Source: Megalobrama amblycephala (Eukaryota; Chordata; Actinopteri; Cypriniformes; Xenocyprididae). From it: a stretch of DNA of 64,000 bases. Of this stretch, positions 25,884 to 38,819 are shown piece after piece; position 1 is the first letter of the stretch; each line of letters begins with the position of its first letter. The notes beneath the pieces are model-generated. The model did not search any database and had not been told where the DNA came from. It worked only from the letters and a program-made list of their open reading frames with translations. Location: assembly GCF_018812025.1 (NCBI RefSeq), contig NC_063057.1, positions 20,693,138 to 20,757,137 of the forward strand, read 5' to 3'. The position numbers and the translations under genes were made by a program.

Positions 25884-26757
25884 CTGTACACATCCAACAA
25901 ATATATCCTTAACACAAAAGACAAGCCATTGTAAATGTCAAGCAATTGATACCTAAATCATTACTAAGAAATGCAACAGACAATCCAACAGAAACCACAG
26001 CATTCCAGTCAGCCAGCCAAATGTGCTGAACCAGTGTTATCTCCCAAATAGAGCAAGATAACATTCCACCATCCAAATCAGACGTGATCCAGGAATTGAA
26101 GGCAGAATGGTGAAGCATAATCCATAAAAAAAACATCATGTCATGAATCCACAAAAGCCAAATATGGTTACAAGTATTTAACGTCAAACGTTACGTCTAT
26201 TTCAAGTATGCAGGTATCAACCACACCTAAAATTATGTCTGGAAGCAATAAATATTTGCACTTAAGTCATAATTACAAATGAATGATGCTGCCATAATGT
26301 GCAACAAAATAATTTTTTTTTTTTTTTTTTTAACTAGCTAAAACTGTAAGCCAAGTGCTTCTTTTTCCCCGCCCCTTTAAACCCCAATATGCATTATTTA
26401 ACCGTGGCAGTGATACCCATCACCAAATCTCAACTGATATTATCAGTCTATATGTAAACAGCTCACTAGTTTCCAGTTATGCATATTTTCAATGTGCTGT
26501 AGCCACCTAGCTGTCAAAAAGCCACTAAAAATGAGTGTCTCCAAGAAGACTTTTAAATATTTTCAGGGACAGGAAAAGTGATATTCTGATGAATAATATC
26601 AGAACAAACCTTATTTATTTGTAATAAATGTTTTAATCACTGTCAATGATTATTTATTGCATTATTGTTTTAAAGACTAATAAAATGTTTAACATTGTTA
26701 AATATTCGGTACCAGTGTCAGGGTTATGTTTAGTTATTTGTTTAATTTGTGCTTTAG
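25884..26757. other. Unassigned sequence
   Basis: No gene. A T-tract lies at about 26,312-26,331. Confidence 0.5.
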
Positions 26758-27165
26758 GGTTGTTTACACGATAAAAATGTACTAAAAACCGAAAGGTTTT
26801 TCTCTTTGCATTTTTCGCATACAGACAACAAACTGTCACAACGATCCCCATTCACATGGACCTGCGAAAACAATTAAAAATGCTGTATTATTCATGCCAG
26901 GCCAATAGTTGCCGATGTCACTTTGTAAAGAAATATTACACGCCTACAGATTGAACATGTAATGCGCATGACGTCACGGTTTTCACAAATTCAGGTTTTT
27001 GTAGTTTACACGGAGGTGACAACGGTATAGTTTCCAAAAACTTGCACGTTGACATCCTTTTTAAATGTTTGCGTTTCCAGGCCCCCAAAATGTGAATGAA
27101 CGGCCAAAACGCATTTAAAAATATTCTGTTTTTAGTTGAAAATGGTGTTGTGTAAGTGGCCCCTT
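26758..27165. mobile_element. Probable degraded DNA element
   Basis: GGGTTGTTTACACGATAAAAA at the left and GTTGTGTAAGTGGCCCC at the right form a weak inverted repeat around non-coding sequence. A second inner match (TTTTGTAGTTTACACGG) also occurs. The boundaries are approximate. Confidence 0.45.
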
Positions 27166-27275
27166 AGTTTGGTTTTGATCTGTTCCCATTTTGCCTGAGT
27201 TCCCTGGCATTGTTGGTTCCGGTTGTTAATTAGTTAAACACCTGTATACTATTCTGTTGATTATCCTCCCTTTTA

Positions 27276-27611
27276 TATAGACCTTATGTAGCCCCGCCCC
27301 TTTTCAGCGCTGCGCTCGTTGTCTTTTGACTTCCGGCTTGTATTTTCCACAGCTATCTTATGTATTTATGAATGAACTGCTCATTTTAAAATCTTCCCGG
27401 TCTACTGACATTTGTTAAGACATCTGCTTTAAACATAACAATGCTCATGATAACTTTCATTAACTCTACAACACGTAAATCCACTTCACCAGCTAATTAT
27501 TCTTCAACAGCGATGCCATAGAAATATACAGGGCTACTGCAAAAACGGAAGTTCAAAGACAATATTCTAAAGATGGCGGTGCGCATGTTTCTCTGGAAAA
27601 TAAGGTCTATA
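27276..27611. mobile_element. TATAGACCTTAT-ended MITE
   Basis: 336 bp with perfect 12-bp inverted ends (TATAGACCTTAT and ATAAGGTCTATA). The TA at each end would fit a Tc1/mariner-type target duplication. It is non-coding. Confidence 0.7.
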
Positions 27612-27812
27612 AGCCTTCATTTCATTCAGTTCTTTGTCTGGTCTCGTTTATGTTTGTGGTTGCATTTTCTGTGTATTCTAGAGTATTTGTAATTAAAGAT
27701 TGTTCTAGTTGGATTCTCTATCATCATGTGCTTCATTACAGCCACATTCATTCAAACTATTTTAAAAGACTGGAATGGACTCTTTAAAGTTTTTTCATAT
27801 TTTCATAAAAAA

Positions 27813-27844
27813 TTAATAAATAAATAAATAAATAAATAAATAAA

Positions 27845-27881
<37 letters not shown>

Positions 27882-27882
27882 T
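27813..27882. repeat. (AAAT)n(AAT)n microsatellite
   Basis: AAAT units run directly into AAT units. Confidence 0.9.
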
Positions 27883-28725
27883 AGCCTATATTTAAAACTC
27901 TATACTGTGTATTATATTCCACAAACAAACACTTAACTGCGTGACTGTTTGTAATGCAACGGCTGAGAGAGTGACTGCAAATTTGACATAATTCTCTCTT
28001 TTGACAACTGTAATCAATCTCTCTATATTTTTTTGGAAATTCGTGGAAATGCTATCATGGATTTTTTCTTTTGCTGTTGGAGCAAATGGAAATACAAAAA
28101 TAAGAAGACGAGCAGAACACTGCTGCAGGTCAGTAGGGAAATTATTCAGAAAAGAAAAGAAAATATATTTCTAGGACCATTTCAGCAGGATCAATATAAT
28201 TCATGTTAACGTAGAGAACATAATTCGTTGTTTTAATAAACTCACAGCCCAAAAACGTAGTAATAATCTGCATCCTTATGAGTAACTGTACAAGTGCGTT
28301 GAACACTGACACTGTTACCGAAAATGCTGTAATAAGTGGAAGACTTCTTGCCCAGCTCTAAACTGATTAATGTGGACAATTATGCAATAAGATATTATAA
28401 ACATTTACATTTTGAATATGTATTGTGAAAGTAAACTTACTATGTAGTAAACTTATCTATTATATTAATTTCTGACACTATTTAGACAGACATCTTTGTA
28501 AAATATAAACATACTGTTCAAATGAATATACTGTATAAGAAGTTTTATGTGATTATTGTTATTTTATTTATTTAGATTTTTTTGGGTGGAGGCTATTAAC
28601 AAAACAATGTAAATTTATTTTCCAAATTTCCAGTTTCACTTTCAGTAAAACGTCCACTTTAAGTCTCTATGATATTCTGGACTCTAGATACGGCCATAAC
28701 TCTATGGGACTTTTCACCCATTATA
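27883..28725. other. Unassigned AT-rich sequence
   Basis: No gene or element recognised. Confidence 0.5.
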
Positions 28726-29707
28726 CACTCTAAAAAATGTTGGGTTAAAAACAACCCAAGTTGGGTTGAAAATGGACCAACCCAACGACTGGGTTGTTTT
28801 AACCCAACGGTTGGGTTAAATGTTTGTCCAACCTGCTGGGTAGTTTTATTTAACTCAACTATTGTTTAAAAATTACTGTATTGCTTGCTTAAAATTAACC
28901 CAAAGTATGTTGTAAATGAACATTTATTAATATGTTTAATAAATGAACATTAAACAATAAACATTTATTTAACTGCTTATTAATAAATGTTCACACTCTA
29001 AAAAATGCTGGGTTAAAAACAACCCAAGTTGGGTTGAAAATGGACAAACCCGGCGATTGGGTTGTTTTAACCCAGCGGTTGGGTTAAATGTTTGTTTAAA
29101 ATGAACCCAAAATAGTTGGGAAATTAAAATTTATTATAACATTTATTTAATATTTTATTAATATAAATTTAATAGTTTAATAGTTTATTAATATACATTT
29201 ATGAATAAGCAATTTAATAAATGTTTATTGTTTAATAATTATTCATTGAACATTAATAAATGTTAATTTCCAACATACTTTGGGTTAATTTTAATTAAGC
29301 AATACAGTAATTTTTAAACAATAGTTGAGTTAAATAAAACTGCCCAGCAGGTTGGGCAAACATTTAACCCTACCGCTGGGTTAAAACAACCCAATTGCTG
29401 GGTTTGTCCATTTTCAACCCAACTTGGGTTGTTTTTAACCCAGCATTTTTTAGAGTGCACCTTTTGATTATTATTGTTGCCTCCAGTAATTATATGTCCG
29501 ATTTTTAATTTCCAACCTATTTTGGGTTCTATTTTGGGTTTAAGCCAGCCATATAGTAATTTTTAAACAATAGTTGAGTTAAATAAAACTGCCCAGCAGG
29601 TTGGCCAAACATGTAACCCAACCACTGGGTTAAAACAACCCAATTGCTGGGTTTGTCCATTTTCAACCCAACTTGGGTTGTTTTTAACCCAGCATTTTTT
29701 TAGAGCG
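28726..29707. mobile_element. CACTCTAAAAAATG element (family C, copy 1), split by its own relative
   Basis: Left arm 28,726-28,993 begins CACTCTAAAAAATGTTGGGTT. Right arm 29,458-29,707 ends AACCCAGCATTTTTTTAGAGCG. The arms together equal the intact copy at 37,231-37,703. Between them sits a complete second copy (28,994-29,457). It is non-coding and rich in GGGTTGTTTTAACCCA motifs. Confidence 0.85.
28994..29457. mobile_element. Family C element (copy 2), nested in copy 1
   Basis: A complete 464-bp element with ends CACTCTAAAAAATGCTGGGTT and AACCCAGCATTTTTTAGAGTG. The dinucleotide CA lies just outside each end, consistent with a 2-bp target duplication. Comparison with the copy at 37.2 kb gives the empty-site sequence (AAATGTT, one or two bases, CCTTTTG). 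Confidence 0.85.
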
Positions 29708-31709
29708 TATCATCCACCAGGCAAAAGTAATCTGATTGCTCATAAAAGTATCAGCACACCTCTCCTCAACAGCCAGAAGCTGACAACTAACTAACAAACA
29801 GAGCATTTTTAAGTGACACATAGAAAGTCAACAATCTTTGGGAAGTCAACCAAAAATGGCTTACTTATTGTCTCTGAACATTAACCTGGGATAGAAGAAA
29901 GCAAGAAAGCAAGAAAGCAAGCAAGAAAGAAAGAGCTAAAAGCAAAGTTAAGAAAGTTAAAAGCTTTTAAAAAGTGGTCTATTACATAAGACCCAATGGT
30001 AGCTTATCTCCTCGCCCTGAGCCAAACACAAACATTCATACACAGCGATGATATCAGGACTGTAGCATCAGGCTCGCTTTCGTGACCCAGTGTGAGAGAG
30101 CTAACCGTTACTCCCACCCTTCCTGCCTTTTCTTATTTTTCCTGTCTCACTCCTTCATTTAGGACGACTAATAACCCCTCTCACTTACACACCACCACCC
30201 CTGCCTCCTGCAGTCTCCATTCACCATAGTAGAGTAATGATCACTTTCATTGTGTGTGTATGTGGATGATAGTAATGGGACGGCGGCGAGAGGAGGTAAT
30301 CACTGTAATAAGATGATGCAGACCGGGTGGAGGTGACAGGAAATGATAAGGGTCGACCCGTGATGGGAAGAAGATCTCTCCCTTCACATGCTTGTGTGAT
30401 GAGCAAACTTTCAGTTGAAGGAATAGTTCACCAAAATATGAAAATTTGGTCATTTATTATGTATTAACCTCAGTCTTTAGCATTCAATGAAAGTACAAAG
30501 TGACCAAAAATGTCAAAAACAAATGTGCCGTACAAGTAGTCCATAACTGTTGATTTAGTATAAATGAGATACTACTATAGATTTTATCAATATTGAATTA
30601 GTTATTTTTCATTTGAATGTTTTAGTAATTTCATTGTTTGTTTGTTTCTGTCAAGTTTTTTTTTTTTTTATGTCTACAAAGTTTCAGAAATTTAATTTCT
30701 GTTTTAGTCACAGAACATCAAATAAAACTAAATGAAAAATAGAAATGTTGGAAACTAGCTGGAAAAACGTTCTTTAATATTTAATTTTTATTGTTTTAAT
30801 TTCAATTTAAGTTTTATTTCTTTTATTTCAGGTAATGAAAATGTTTTCAAAAACATGGAACCAACAAGATTACAATTTCTAGGAACTTTTAATGTTTTAT
30901 ATTTATAAGATTTATATTTATAATTCTTATCCTGATACAACAGAAAAAAAAAAAAAACTTTTCACTGAACAGTGGCTAAATTTCCTCACATAAAGCTATT
31001 GTTGGAAGATTTTTAATACTGCATTCAAGTCATACAAATTTGTATAGTTCTTTTTGTCTTTCTTTTTGTCCATCCTTTTTTAGCTTGATCTGTTTTCATT
31101 GTATGTAAAAGCGTGACCAATATTCAAAACATCTCCTTTTGCATTTCATGGAAAAATAATAAAAAGTCACATGGGTTTGGAACACTATTAGGGTGAGTAA
31201 ATGATGACAGAGTGTTCATTTTTGGGTGAACTATCCATTTTAGATCAGATGGAAGACAGCAAGAGAACACCAGCCAGGTGAGCAAGTGTGAGATAGAGGG
31301 GAACGCTGGAAAAGCTGGTCTTAATGCTGGGATTACTGTGGCCATATGTTCACATGATCTGGGCTGTCAATGGCATGACACAAAGAGGAACAACCATATG
31401 AGAGTGAACTTAAACTAGTACATTCAACACAACCACACCACCCAGGCACATTATACTCGGTTTAACATTTGAATATGTGTGTGTGTTTGTGTGTGGGCTG
31501 ACCGCCTCGTTTTGAGCCAGACAAGTTCTCTCTGCCAGTGGGCATCAGTACCAGCACCGGCCGCCCCTCAGTGCCAGGGCAGGAGCTCAGGAATGTAGAG
31601 ACCTTTAGCACTGTGTGTTTACATTCATGTGGATCTCATTTTTTGGAGTTAGTCAGTAGCTTTGAGCTATACGTTGAATATTTTTATAATAATTTTACTT
31701 ATTAATTTC
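29708..31709. other. Unassigned sequence with two fragments of a TTCACCCAAAAATG repeat
   Basis: Fragments at 30,419-30,472 (GAATAGTTCACCAAAATATG) and 31,184-31,241 (GGGTGAGTAAATGATGACAG, then TTTTTGGGTGAACTATCC) are the two ends of one palindromic element type. Together they may mark the limits of one degraded copy. A GC-richer patch at 31,500-31,605 has no recognised frame. Confidence 0.5.
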
Positions 31710-32586
31710 TTAAAGGTGCCCTCGAATGAAAAATTGAATTTGTCTTGGCATAGTTGAATAACAAGAGTTCAGTACATGGACATAAAGACATACAGTGAGT
31801 CTCAAACTCCATTGTTTCCTCCTTCTTATATAAATCTCATTTGTTTAAAAGACCTCCGAAGAACAGGCGAATCTCAACATAACACCGACTGTTACGTAAC
31901 AGTCGGGGTGTACGTCCCCAATATTTGCATATGCCAGCCCATGTTCCCAACATTATAAAAGGCATTAGACAAGGACAGCCAGTATTAACGTCTGGATCTG
32001 CACAGGTGAATCATCAGACTAGGTAAGCAAGCAAGAACAATAGCAAAAAATGGCAGATGGAGCAATAATAACTGACATGATCCATGATATCATGATATTT
32101 TTAGTGATATTTGTAAATTGTCTTTCTAAATGTTTCGTTAGCATGTTGCTAATGTACTGTTAAATGTGGTTAAAGTTACCATCGTTTCTTACTGTATTCA
32201 CGGAGACAAGACTGTCGTTATTTTCATTTTTAAACACTTGCAGTCTGTATAATTCATAAACACAACTTCATTCTTTATAAATCTCTCCAACAGTGTAGCA
32301 TTAGCCTAGTAGCATAGATCCATTTGAGGGTTATATTAGCTGTGTAAACTTTGTTTAGGTACTGTTTAAGGCAAGCGCGAGCTCCGTGGGTGGAGAGCAC
32401 GAGATTTAAAGGGGCCGCACAGCATAAATCGGCTCATATTTAATGATGCCCCAAAATAGGCAGTTAAAAAAATTAATAAAAAAAAAATCTATGGGGTATT
32501 TTGAGCTGAAACTTCACAGACACATTCAGGGGACACCTTAGACTTATATTACATCGAGTAAAAAAAACGTTCGATGGCACCTTTAA
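31710..32586. mobile_element. TTAA-flanked element (family B, copy 2)
   Basis: Flanked by TTAA on both sides, with inverted ends AGGTGCCCTCGA and TCGATGGCACCT. It is colinear with 6176-7136 but lacks about 85 bases in the middle, near the TAGCATAGATCC position. It is non-coding. Confidence 0.85.
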
Positions 32587-32622
32587 AGATCATGGTTTTC
32601 TATTGCTGTGATTTTATGTGAG

Positions 32623-33295
32623 CAGTGTTGGGGGATGTTACTTTTAAAAGTAATGCGTTAAAATATTGTGTTACTCCCTAAAAAAAGTAACTAATTACAT
32701 TGCTTAATTTTTTAATAAGAAAAACGTCGGTAACACTTTATTTTAAGGTCATTTAACTAGTTGCTTATTAGCATATATATTACTAGAATATTGGCTATTT
32801 ATTTGTACTTATTAAGCCCATATTAATGCCTTATTCTGCATGACCTTATTCTACATTCTCAATCCTACCCAATACCTAAACTTAACAACTACCTTACTAA
32901 CTATTAATAGTTTATTGAGGGAAAAAGTCATAGTTAATAGTGAATATGTGTTCCCTATACTAAAGTGTTAACAAAAGTTCTATTTTTTGGCAAATATAAA
33001 GGCCCTTTCACATCAAAAAGAGAAATAAATAAGCCATGTTCACATTATTCTTGAACTACAGTAACCATTCATGTTTACACAGTGCACACAACACTTCTGC
33101 ACTCTGATTTCTCTCAACATGGGGACAGGACAGGTGTCAGTCTATAAATGGGAAAACAAAGTAACTTGCGTTACTTGTTTGAAAAAGTAACTCAGATATA
33201 TTGTTGTAAATTTAAAAAGTACTGTGTTTTTACTTTACTAGTTACTTGAAAAAAGTAATCTGATTACGTAACTTGCGTAATGCGTTACCCCCAAA
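32623..33295. mobile_element. CAGTGTTGGGGG element with a nested MITE
   Basis: Starts CAGTGTTGGGGGATGTTACTTTT and ends TAATGCGTTACCCCCAA. It consists of many GTTACTTNNAAAAGTAA motifs in inverted arrangement. It is split by the family D element at 32,729-32,971. Confidence 0.75.
32729..32971. mobile_element. GGTAACACTTTA-ended MITE (copy 2), nested
   Basis: Same family as 20,336-20,581 in the opposite orientation, inserted in the element at 32,623-33,295. Its right end reads CCTATACTAAAGTGTTA. Confidence 0.8.
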
Positions 33296-33398
33296 GCGTC
33301 TCGCCTTTGTGCCAGTAAACACGTCATCAGAGAGGAAATGAGATGTCAATGCAAGAGGGAGGGGAAGATATTTTGATTAAAAAAATTATGAGGGCACA

Positions 33399-34163
33399 TT
33401 AAAGGATTAGTTTCAAATACAATTTTCCTGATAATTTACTCACCCTCATGTCATCCAAGATGTCTTTCTTTCTTCAGTCGAAAAGAAATGAAGGTTTTTG
33501 ATAAAAACATTCCAGGATTATTCTCCTTATAGTGGACTTCAATGGACTCCAGACGGTTGAAGGTCAAAATAACAGTTTCAGTGCAGCTTCAAAAGGCTTT
33601 AAACGAAACCAGACGAGGAATAAGGGTCTTATCTAGTGAATTGATCGGTCATTTTCTAAAAAAATATAACTGTACATGCTTTATAAACACAAAGTATCGC
33701 CTTGAACGTACTTCCACTTTCCGCATTCTTCAAAAAGCTTATGCTGTATGTCCTACGCCTTCCCTATTCAACTTAAGGAAAAAAAGGAAACTTGCGCCGC
33801 GTTCGTTCCGTAAGTTGAATAGGGAAGGCGTAGGACATACAACATAAGCGTTTTGAAGAATGCGGAAAGTGGAAGCACGTGCAAGGTGAAAATTTGTGTT
33901 TATAAAGCATATACAGTTATATTTTTTTAGAAAATCACCGATCGTTTCGCTAGATTAGACCCTTATTCCTCATCTGGTATCGTTTAAAGCCCTTTGAAGC
34001 TGCACTGAAACTATAATTTTGACTTTCAACCGTTCGGAGTCCATTGAAGTCCACTATAAGGAGAATAATCCTGGAATGTTTTCATCAAAAACCTTCACTT
34101 ATTTTCGACTGACGAAAGAAAGACATGAAAAAAAATGTATTTGAAAGTGGACTAATCCTTTAA
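33399..34163. mobile_element. TTAA-flanked palindromic MITE (family A, copy 3)
   Basis: TTAA on both sides, long inverted arms, and the same internal blocks as 11,547-12,342. The open frame at 33,542-33,847 belongs to this repeat, recurs in copy 4, and is not a gene. Confidence 0.85.
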
Positions 34164-34550
34164 TTAAAATAATTATGATATGCAGGAGCAAATAATTTAT
34201 AATATTGCTATATTCCACAAAAGAAAAAGAAAAAAATTGTCAATTTTGATTTCATGGTGACTTTCATGAAATGTTTTGAACCAGGGATTAAAACAAACTG
34301 AACTGAACTTTTCAATTTAGGATTTAAGCAGTTTAAATCAGCGATGCTATCTGCACTCATATACAAGTTATGACATCAGCAGTGGGCACAAAACCACAAA
34401 GATCCAATCAATTCCCTGCCTACATTTTTTACTTGTTCGAGAAGCTCTTTCACTCGGTTATGCCTTATAATGTATGTATGTATGTGTGTGTGTGTGTGTG
34501 TGTTTTCGGGGTAGAACTATTACAACTTCCGTTTCATGCTGAATTTAAAC
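34164..34550. other. Short unassigned interval with a (GT)n run
   Basis: No gene. A (GT)n microsatellite lies at about 34,484-34,503. Confidence 0.5.
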
Positions 34551-34991
34551 TAGGGATGCACAATATATCGATCACCATATCTGTATCCATAATCCATGTA
34601 TATAACAATGTATAATCCATATTTTGATGATTTCATCTCAATAAGAAAATTTGGTTGATATATTAAAGCTGATAAATAATGGATTACTTCCTTTAGCTGA
34701 GACACTTTAGATACACACTGTTCGCCATGATGGTTTTGAATTGCTTGAAATATGATTGGAATCACTGGAATCATGGGAAAATACAGTTAAGTGCAACCTG
34801 TGCAGCATAAGACTGTCATATAGGCTACATACAATCATAATCAAAACACTACTGTAAAAGAATGCTGTGAATTCTTTGTACGCCCATGTTTTAGCGCGTG
34901 GTTACGGGAAGAGCGCATCCACAAAGTTACACCTTCATGACTACAAGTTCACTTGTGCAATTGAAGCCTTTTGTTTTGTGCCATATTAAGT

Positions 34992-35024
<33 letters not shown>

Positions 35025-36294
35025 CATATAGAATGCATTTCGTTGAGTTTATTAATTTGCTAACAAAGTGCTTCATTTTCCAGGTGTTCATCAAGCTCTT
35101 CAGCTTCAGCACATGCAGCTCAAACAACAATGCTGTTATTTGTACCATAGTGATTTTAGAAGTTTCTTTTTCAAAAACATTGATGCATTATTAATAATAG
35201 CTAGAATTTTTATTTTTCTCACATCATTTTCATCAACAATATAGTTTGATTTTGAATTTTTATACGTAAGTTATGTTGTCCAGTGACTTGTTTGCATCTA
35301 TTTATGGAATTATTTTATTTATTTGTAAGGCAATAGATTTTTTTAAAGGTCCCGTTCTTCGTGATCCCATGTTTCAAACTTTAGTTAGTGTGTAATGTTG
35401 TTGTTAGAGTATAAATAAAATCTGTAAAATTTTAAAGCTCAAAGTTCAATGCCAAGCGAGATATTTTATTTAACAGAAGTCGCCTACATCGAACGGCCAG
35501 TTTGGACTACATCCCTCTACTTCCTTCTTTAATGACGTCACTAAAACAGTTTTTTGACTAACATCCGCCCACAGGAATACACAAGAGTTGCGTTTGTAGA
35601 GTGTGTTTGTCGCCATGTCGTCGAAACGCTGTTATTTTCATCCCGCAGTCCAATCAGTCTGATCAGTCTGATTCCGGCTCAAATTGATAGGGTAAAATTA
35701 AAGACATGTTTACAATAACACTGAGCGCATGCATCTCCACGTTATGGTAAGAGGCGTGACCTTTCCGGGCAAGATGCGCTAAACTGCTGTCGAATCACAA
35801 CACAGGAACCGCTGGCACAATCAGAACTCGTTACGTATTTCTGAAGGAGGGACTTCATAGAACAAGGAAGTCATCAGCCCGTTTTTATGACAGTGGAAAC
35901 AGCGGTATACAGATAAGTAAATTATGTGAAAAATACTGTGTTTTTTTACACGCGAAACATGAACACATGTTATATTGCACACTATAAACACAATCAAAGC
36001 TTCAAAAAAAACACGAAAAACGGGACCTTTAACAAAGAAAGACGGCCATACTAGTGTAAAATTAATTGTAAAACTTTGGTTCAAAGTAGGCTACTGTACT
36101 GTATATGTTTTGATTTATGTTGAAGTGCTTGGGTTTTAATGGTGAGACTGTAATCAGGCTCTCAAAAATCATATAAAAATTTGGATTTGGATTTGGATTT
36201 AGATTTATCGGCGAATATATTGGTTATCGGCTTTCTAATATAAAGAATTATCGTTATCGGTATCAGCCAAAATTTTCACATCGGTGCATCCCTA
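34551..36294. mobile_element. hAT-type element with a nested TTAA element
   Basis: The ends are TAGGGATGCAC and GTGCATCCCTA, an 11-bp perfect inverted repeat. They are flanked by 8-bp direct repeats ATTTAAAC (34,543-34,550) and CTTTAAAC (36,295-36,302), 7 of 8 matching, as expected of hAT transposition. About 1,050 bp remain after removing the nested element. No transposase frame is intact. An (AT)n run lies near 34,998-35,024. Confidence 0.85.
35343..36032. mobile_element. TTAA-flanked element (AAAGGTCCCGTT ends), nested in hAT
   Basis: 690 bp with TTAA at both ends and 19-bp inverted ends (AAAGGTCCCGTTCTTCGTG against CACGAAAAACGGGACCTTT) differing at one base. It is non-coding and younger than the surrounding hAT element. 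Confidence 0.85.
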
Positions 36295-36921
36295 CTTTAA
36301 ACTGCATAAATTGTAAGTTGCGAACAATTCACAAATCAGTTCTTTCAAACCATTCATTTTAATCATCAGTCAATTGTTTGATAAACTGTTTTAAAAGTTA
36401 CAGGTTTTTATAATATATATTATATACACACACACACACTTAGCCCAAATGGCAAGCAATAACATGACAATGGCAATGTCTGTGTTTCTGGGTTAGAGGA
36501 AGTGCTTCGTGAAAAGTAATAATTGCTTCCTACTCCAGTGCCCACCAGAGAACTATCTAATGCACCAGCTATGAAAGCTTTGCTCCATTTTGTTGCCATG
36601 GCACATCCTCCCCCACACACACAGGAAGTGATCTATCCTTATCTGTGGGTTAAACCAGTTGAGTTCACCATCATCGCCCCTCTTCCTCTCCAGCTGATGT
36701 CATCCATCAAACATCTGTGTGTGTTTCAGCTATTAGATTGCCTCTTCTTTCATTTACAGCAGTTAGAAGCACGTTAAAGGCTTCAGGGATGCTGATGTGA
36801 CTGTCTGGGGGTTTCGGGCTGTTTTGATCTCAGTTTTCTTTTTTATTAACTAAATCTTAGCCATTATCTTTTAGTTTTATTACAAACCATCCCATCATTC
36901 ATTTTTACTGGGACAATGATT

Positions 36922-37130
36922 TAAGGGATAGTAATTCTGTCATCATTTACTCACCCTCAAGTTGTTCCAAACCTGTATGAATTTCTTTCTTCTGCTGAAC
37001 ACAAAAGAAGATATTTTGAAGAATGTCGGTAACCAAAAAGTTGATGGTAGCAACTGACTTCCATAGTAGTCAATGTGGCCCATCAGCTGTTTGGCTAACG
37101 ACATTCTTCAAAATAATTTTAAACAAAGGT
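36922..37130. mobile_element. Fragment of a TTTACTCACCCTCAAG palindromic repeat
   Basis: Carries CTGTCATCATTTACTCACCC, CTTCTGCTGAACACAAAAG and an inner GACATTCTTCAAAAT inverted relative to its partner. It is a truncated copy of a highly repeated fish DNA element. Confidence 0.7.
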
Positions 37131-37230
37131 GGGCTTAAAATGTACACTTGTACCTTACAAGTCCACTCCAGTGTTTTCAAGTTTGCGTAAATTGATTTTT
37201 ATCAGTTTATGACAAAACATATTATTACAC

Positions 37231-37703
37231 TTTAAAAATTGCTGGGTTAAAAACAACCCAAATTGTGTTGAAAATGGACACACCCAGCAATTGGGTTGTT
37301 TTAAATGTTTGCCCAACCTGCTAGGTAGTTTTATTTAACCCAATTATTGTTTAAAAATTACTATCTAGCTGGCTTAAAATGAACCCAAAATAGTTTGGAA
37401 ATTAAATATCAAACACATAATTACTAGAGGCAACAATTATAATCAAAAGGTTAACATTTATTAATAAGCAACTGTATAAATGTTTATTGTTTAATTATTA
37501 TTTGTTAAACTTATTAATAAATGTTCATTTATTAAACATATTAATACAAATTAATTTCCAACATACTTTGGGTTCATTTTAAGCAAGCAATACAGTAATT
37601 TTTAAACAATAGTCGAGTTAAATAAAACTACCCAGCAGGTTGGGCAAACATTTAACCCAACTGCTGGGTTTGTCCATTTTTATCCAGGCATTTTTTAGAC
37701 TGT
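37231..37703. mobile_element. Family C element (copy 3, uninterrupted)
   Basis: About 473 bp from ACACTTTAAAAATTGCTGGG to AGGCATTTTTTAGACTGT, with inverted arms rich in AACCCA and TGGGTT. It serves as the empty-site reference for the nested pair at 28.7 kb. Confidence 0.8.
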
Positions 37704-38819
37704 AGTTTTTAGATGAGAGATTAGCTATTGTTCAAATTAATACCTGCTAAATTGGAAACATATCAATAAGAAATTACCATATTAGGTCAATATTAGCAGT
37801 TTAACATCCATATATGGGACTTATTTCATACATTTTTTTCTAAACCAGGTTACAAAAGTATTCAACAGTTACACAGTTAATTATCTGATTTCACTAAAAA
37901 AATATGGACAAAAACAATAGACTATTATATTGGCTATACATAAACTATTGATCACATTATCAATATCTGTGAAGATGCTGTAATGTATGCTGATTGTGTC
38001 TTCTGCCTGCTAATGCACCACAATTTCCCTCATGAGATCAATAAAGTACATTATCTAATAAATTCTTCTAATTGTAAGTACATTTATGTACAATATCAAA
38101 TTGTTTTAAGCTTAAACATGAATGTATGGTTTTGTTTATCTTAATTTAACTGACATTTTTCCAGCGCATTTTTCCATTTTTTAATGAGGGAAACTTGTTT
38201 CTTGCAGATTTCACACATGTACTGGACGTTCTTTGCTCTGGATCACACACATATTCACTTACAGCTGTGAAAGTCTGTTTAAATGATATTTAGGAGGGCT
38301 CTGCTCTATATAACAGGACAGTGATGTGTGCGGTCAGCACATGCACATGTGAAACACACAGCTCAGCAGAATGTGAGAGACGCGAGAGCATGAAAACACA
38401 CTCACCTAAACGCTTTAAATAGGATCTGCACTGATTTATATAAGCTACACTGACAAAATGCATCAATTATGATCAGTTAGTAATGCAATATACTTAATGA
38501 GGCAGTGATTCATGAGGTGAGCTGTATCAAACGGTACATAAATTGAATATTTGCATTGCACTTCAACGTATTTCAAAGAATACTGTGTTATTACTTTGGT
38601 AAATAATAATAATAATCATAATAATAAAGGTAGTACCACTACAGTACTTTTGGTATGTGAAATTTTCAGGAAACTAACTTAACCTATTTCAGTAGTTTCC
38701 TACAATACAGCATTCCGCATAAAATGTGATTTTAAATCGGAATATATTTGTTTTGTGGGTTTCAAATTTTATAAAACAACAATAAAGTCATGAAAATCTT
38801 CTCCATAATTTAAGTATCA
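37704..38819. other. Unassigned AT-rich sequence
   Basis: No gene or clear element. Confidence 0.5.

Noticed and set aside
33542..33847. 101-codon plus-strand frame with basic residues
   Set aside because: It lies wholly inside a family A MITE, and a diverged version occurs in copy 4 at about 56.0-56.3 kb, so it is repeat sequence, not a gene.
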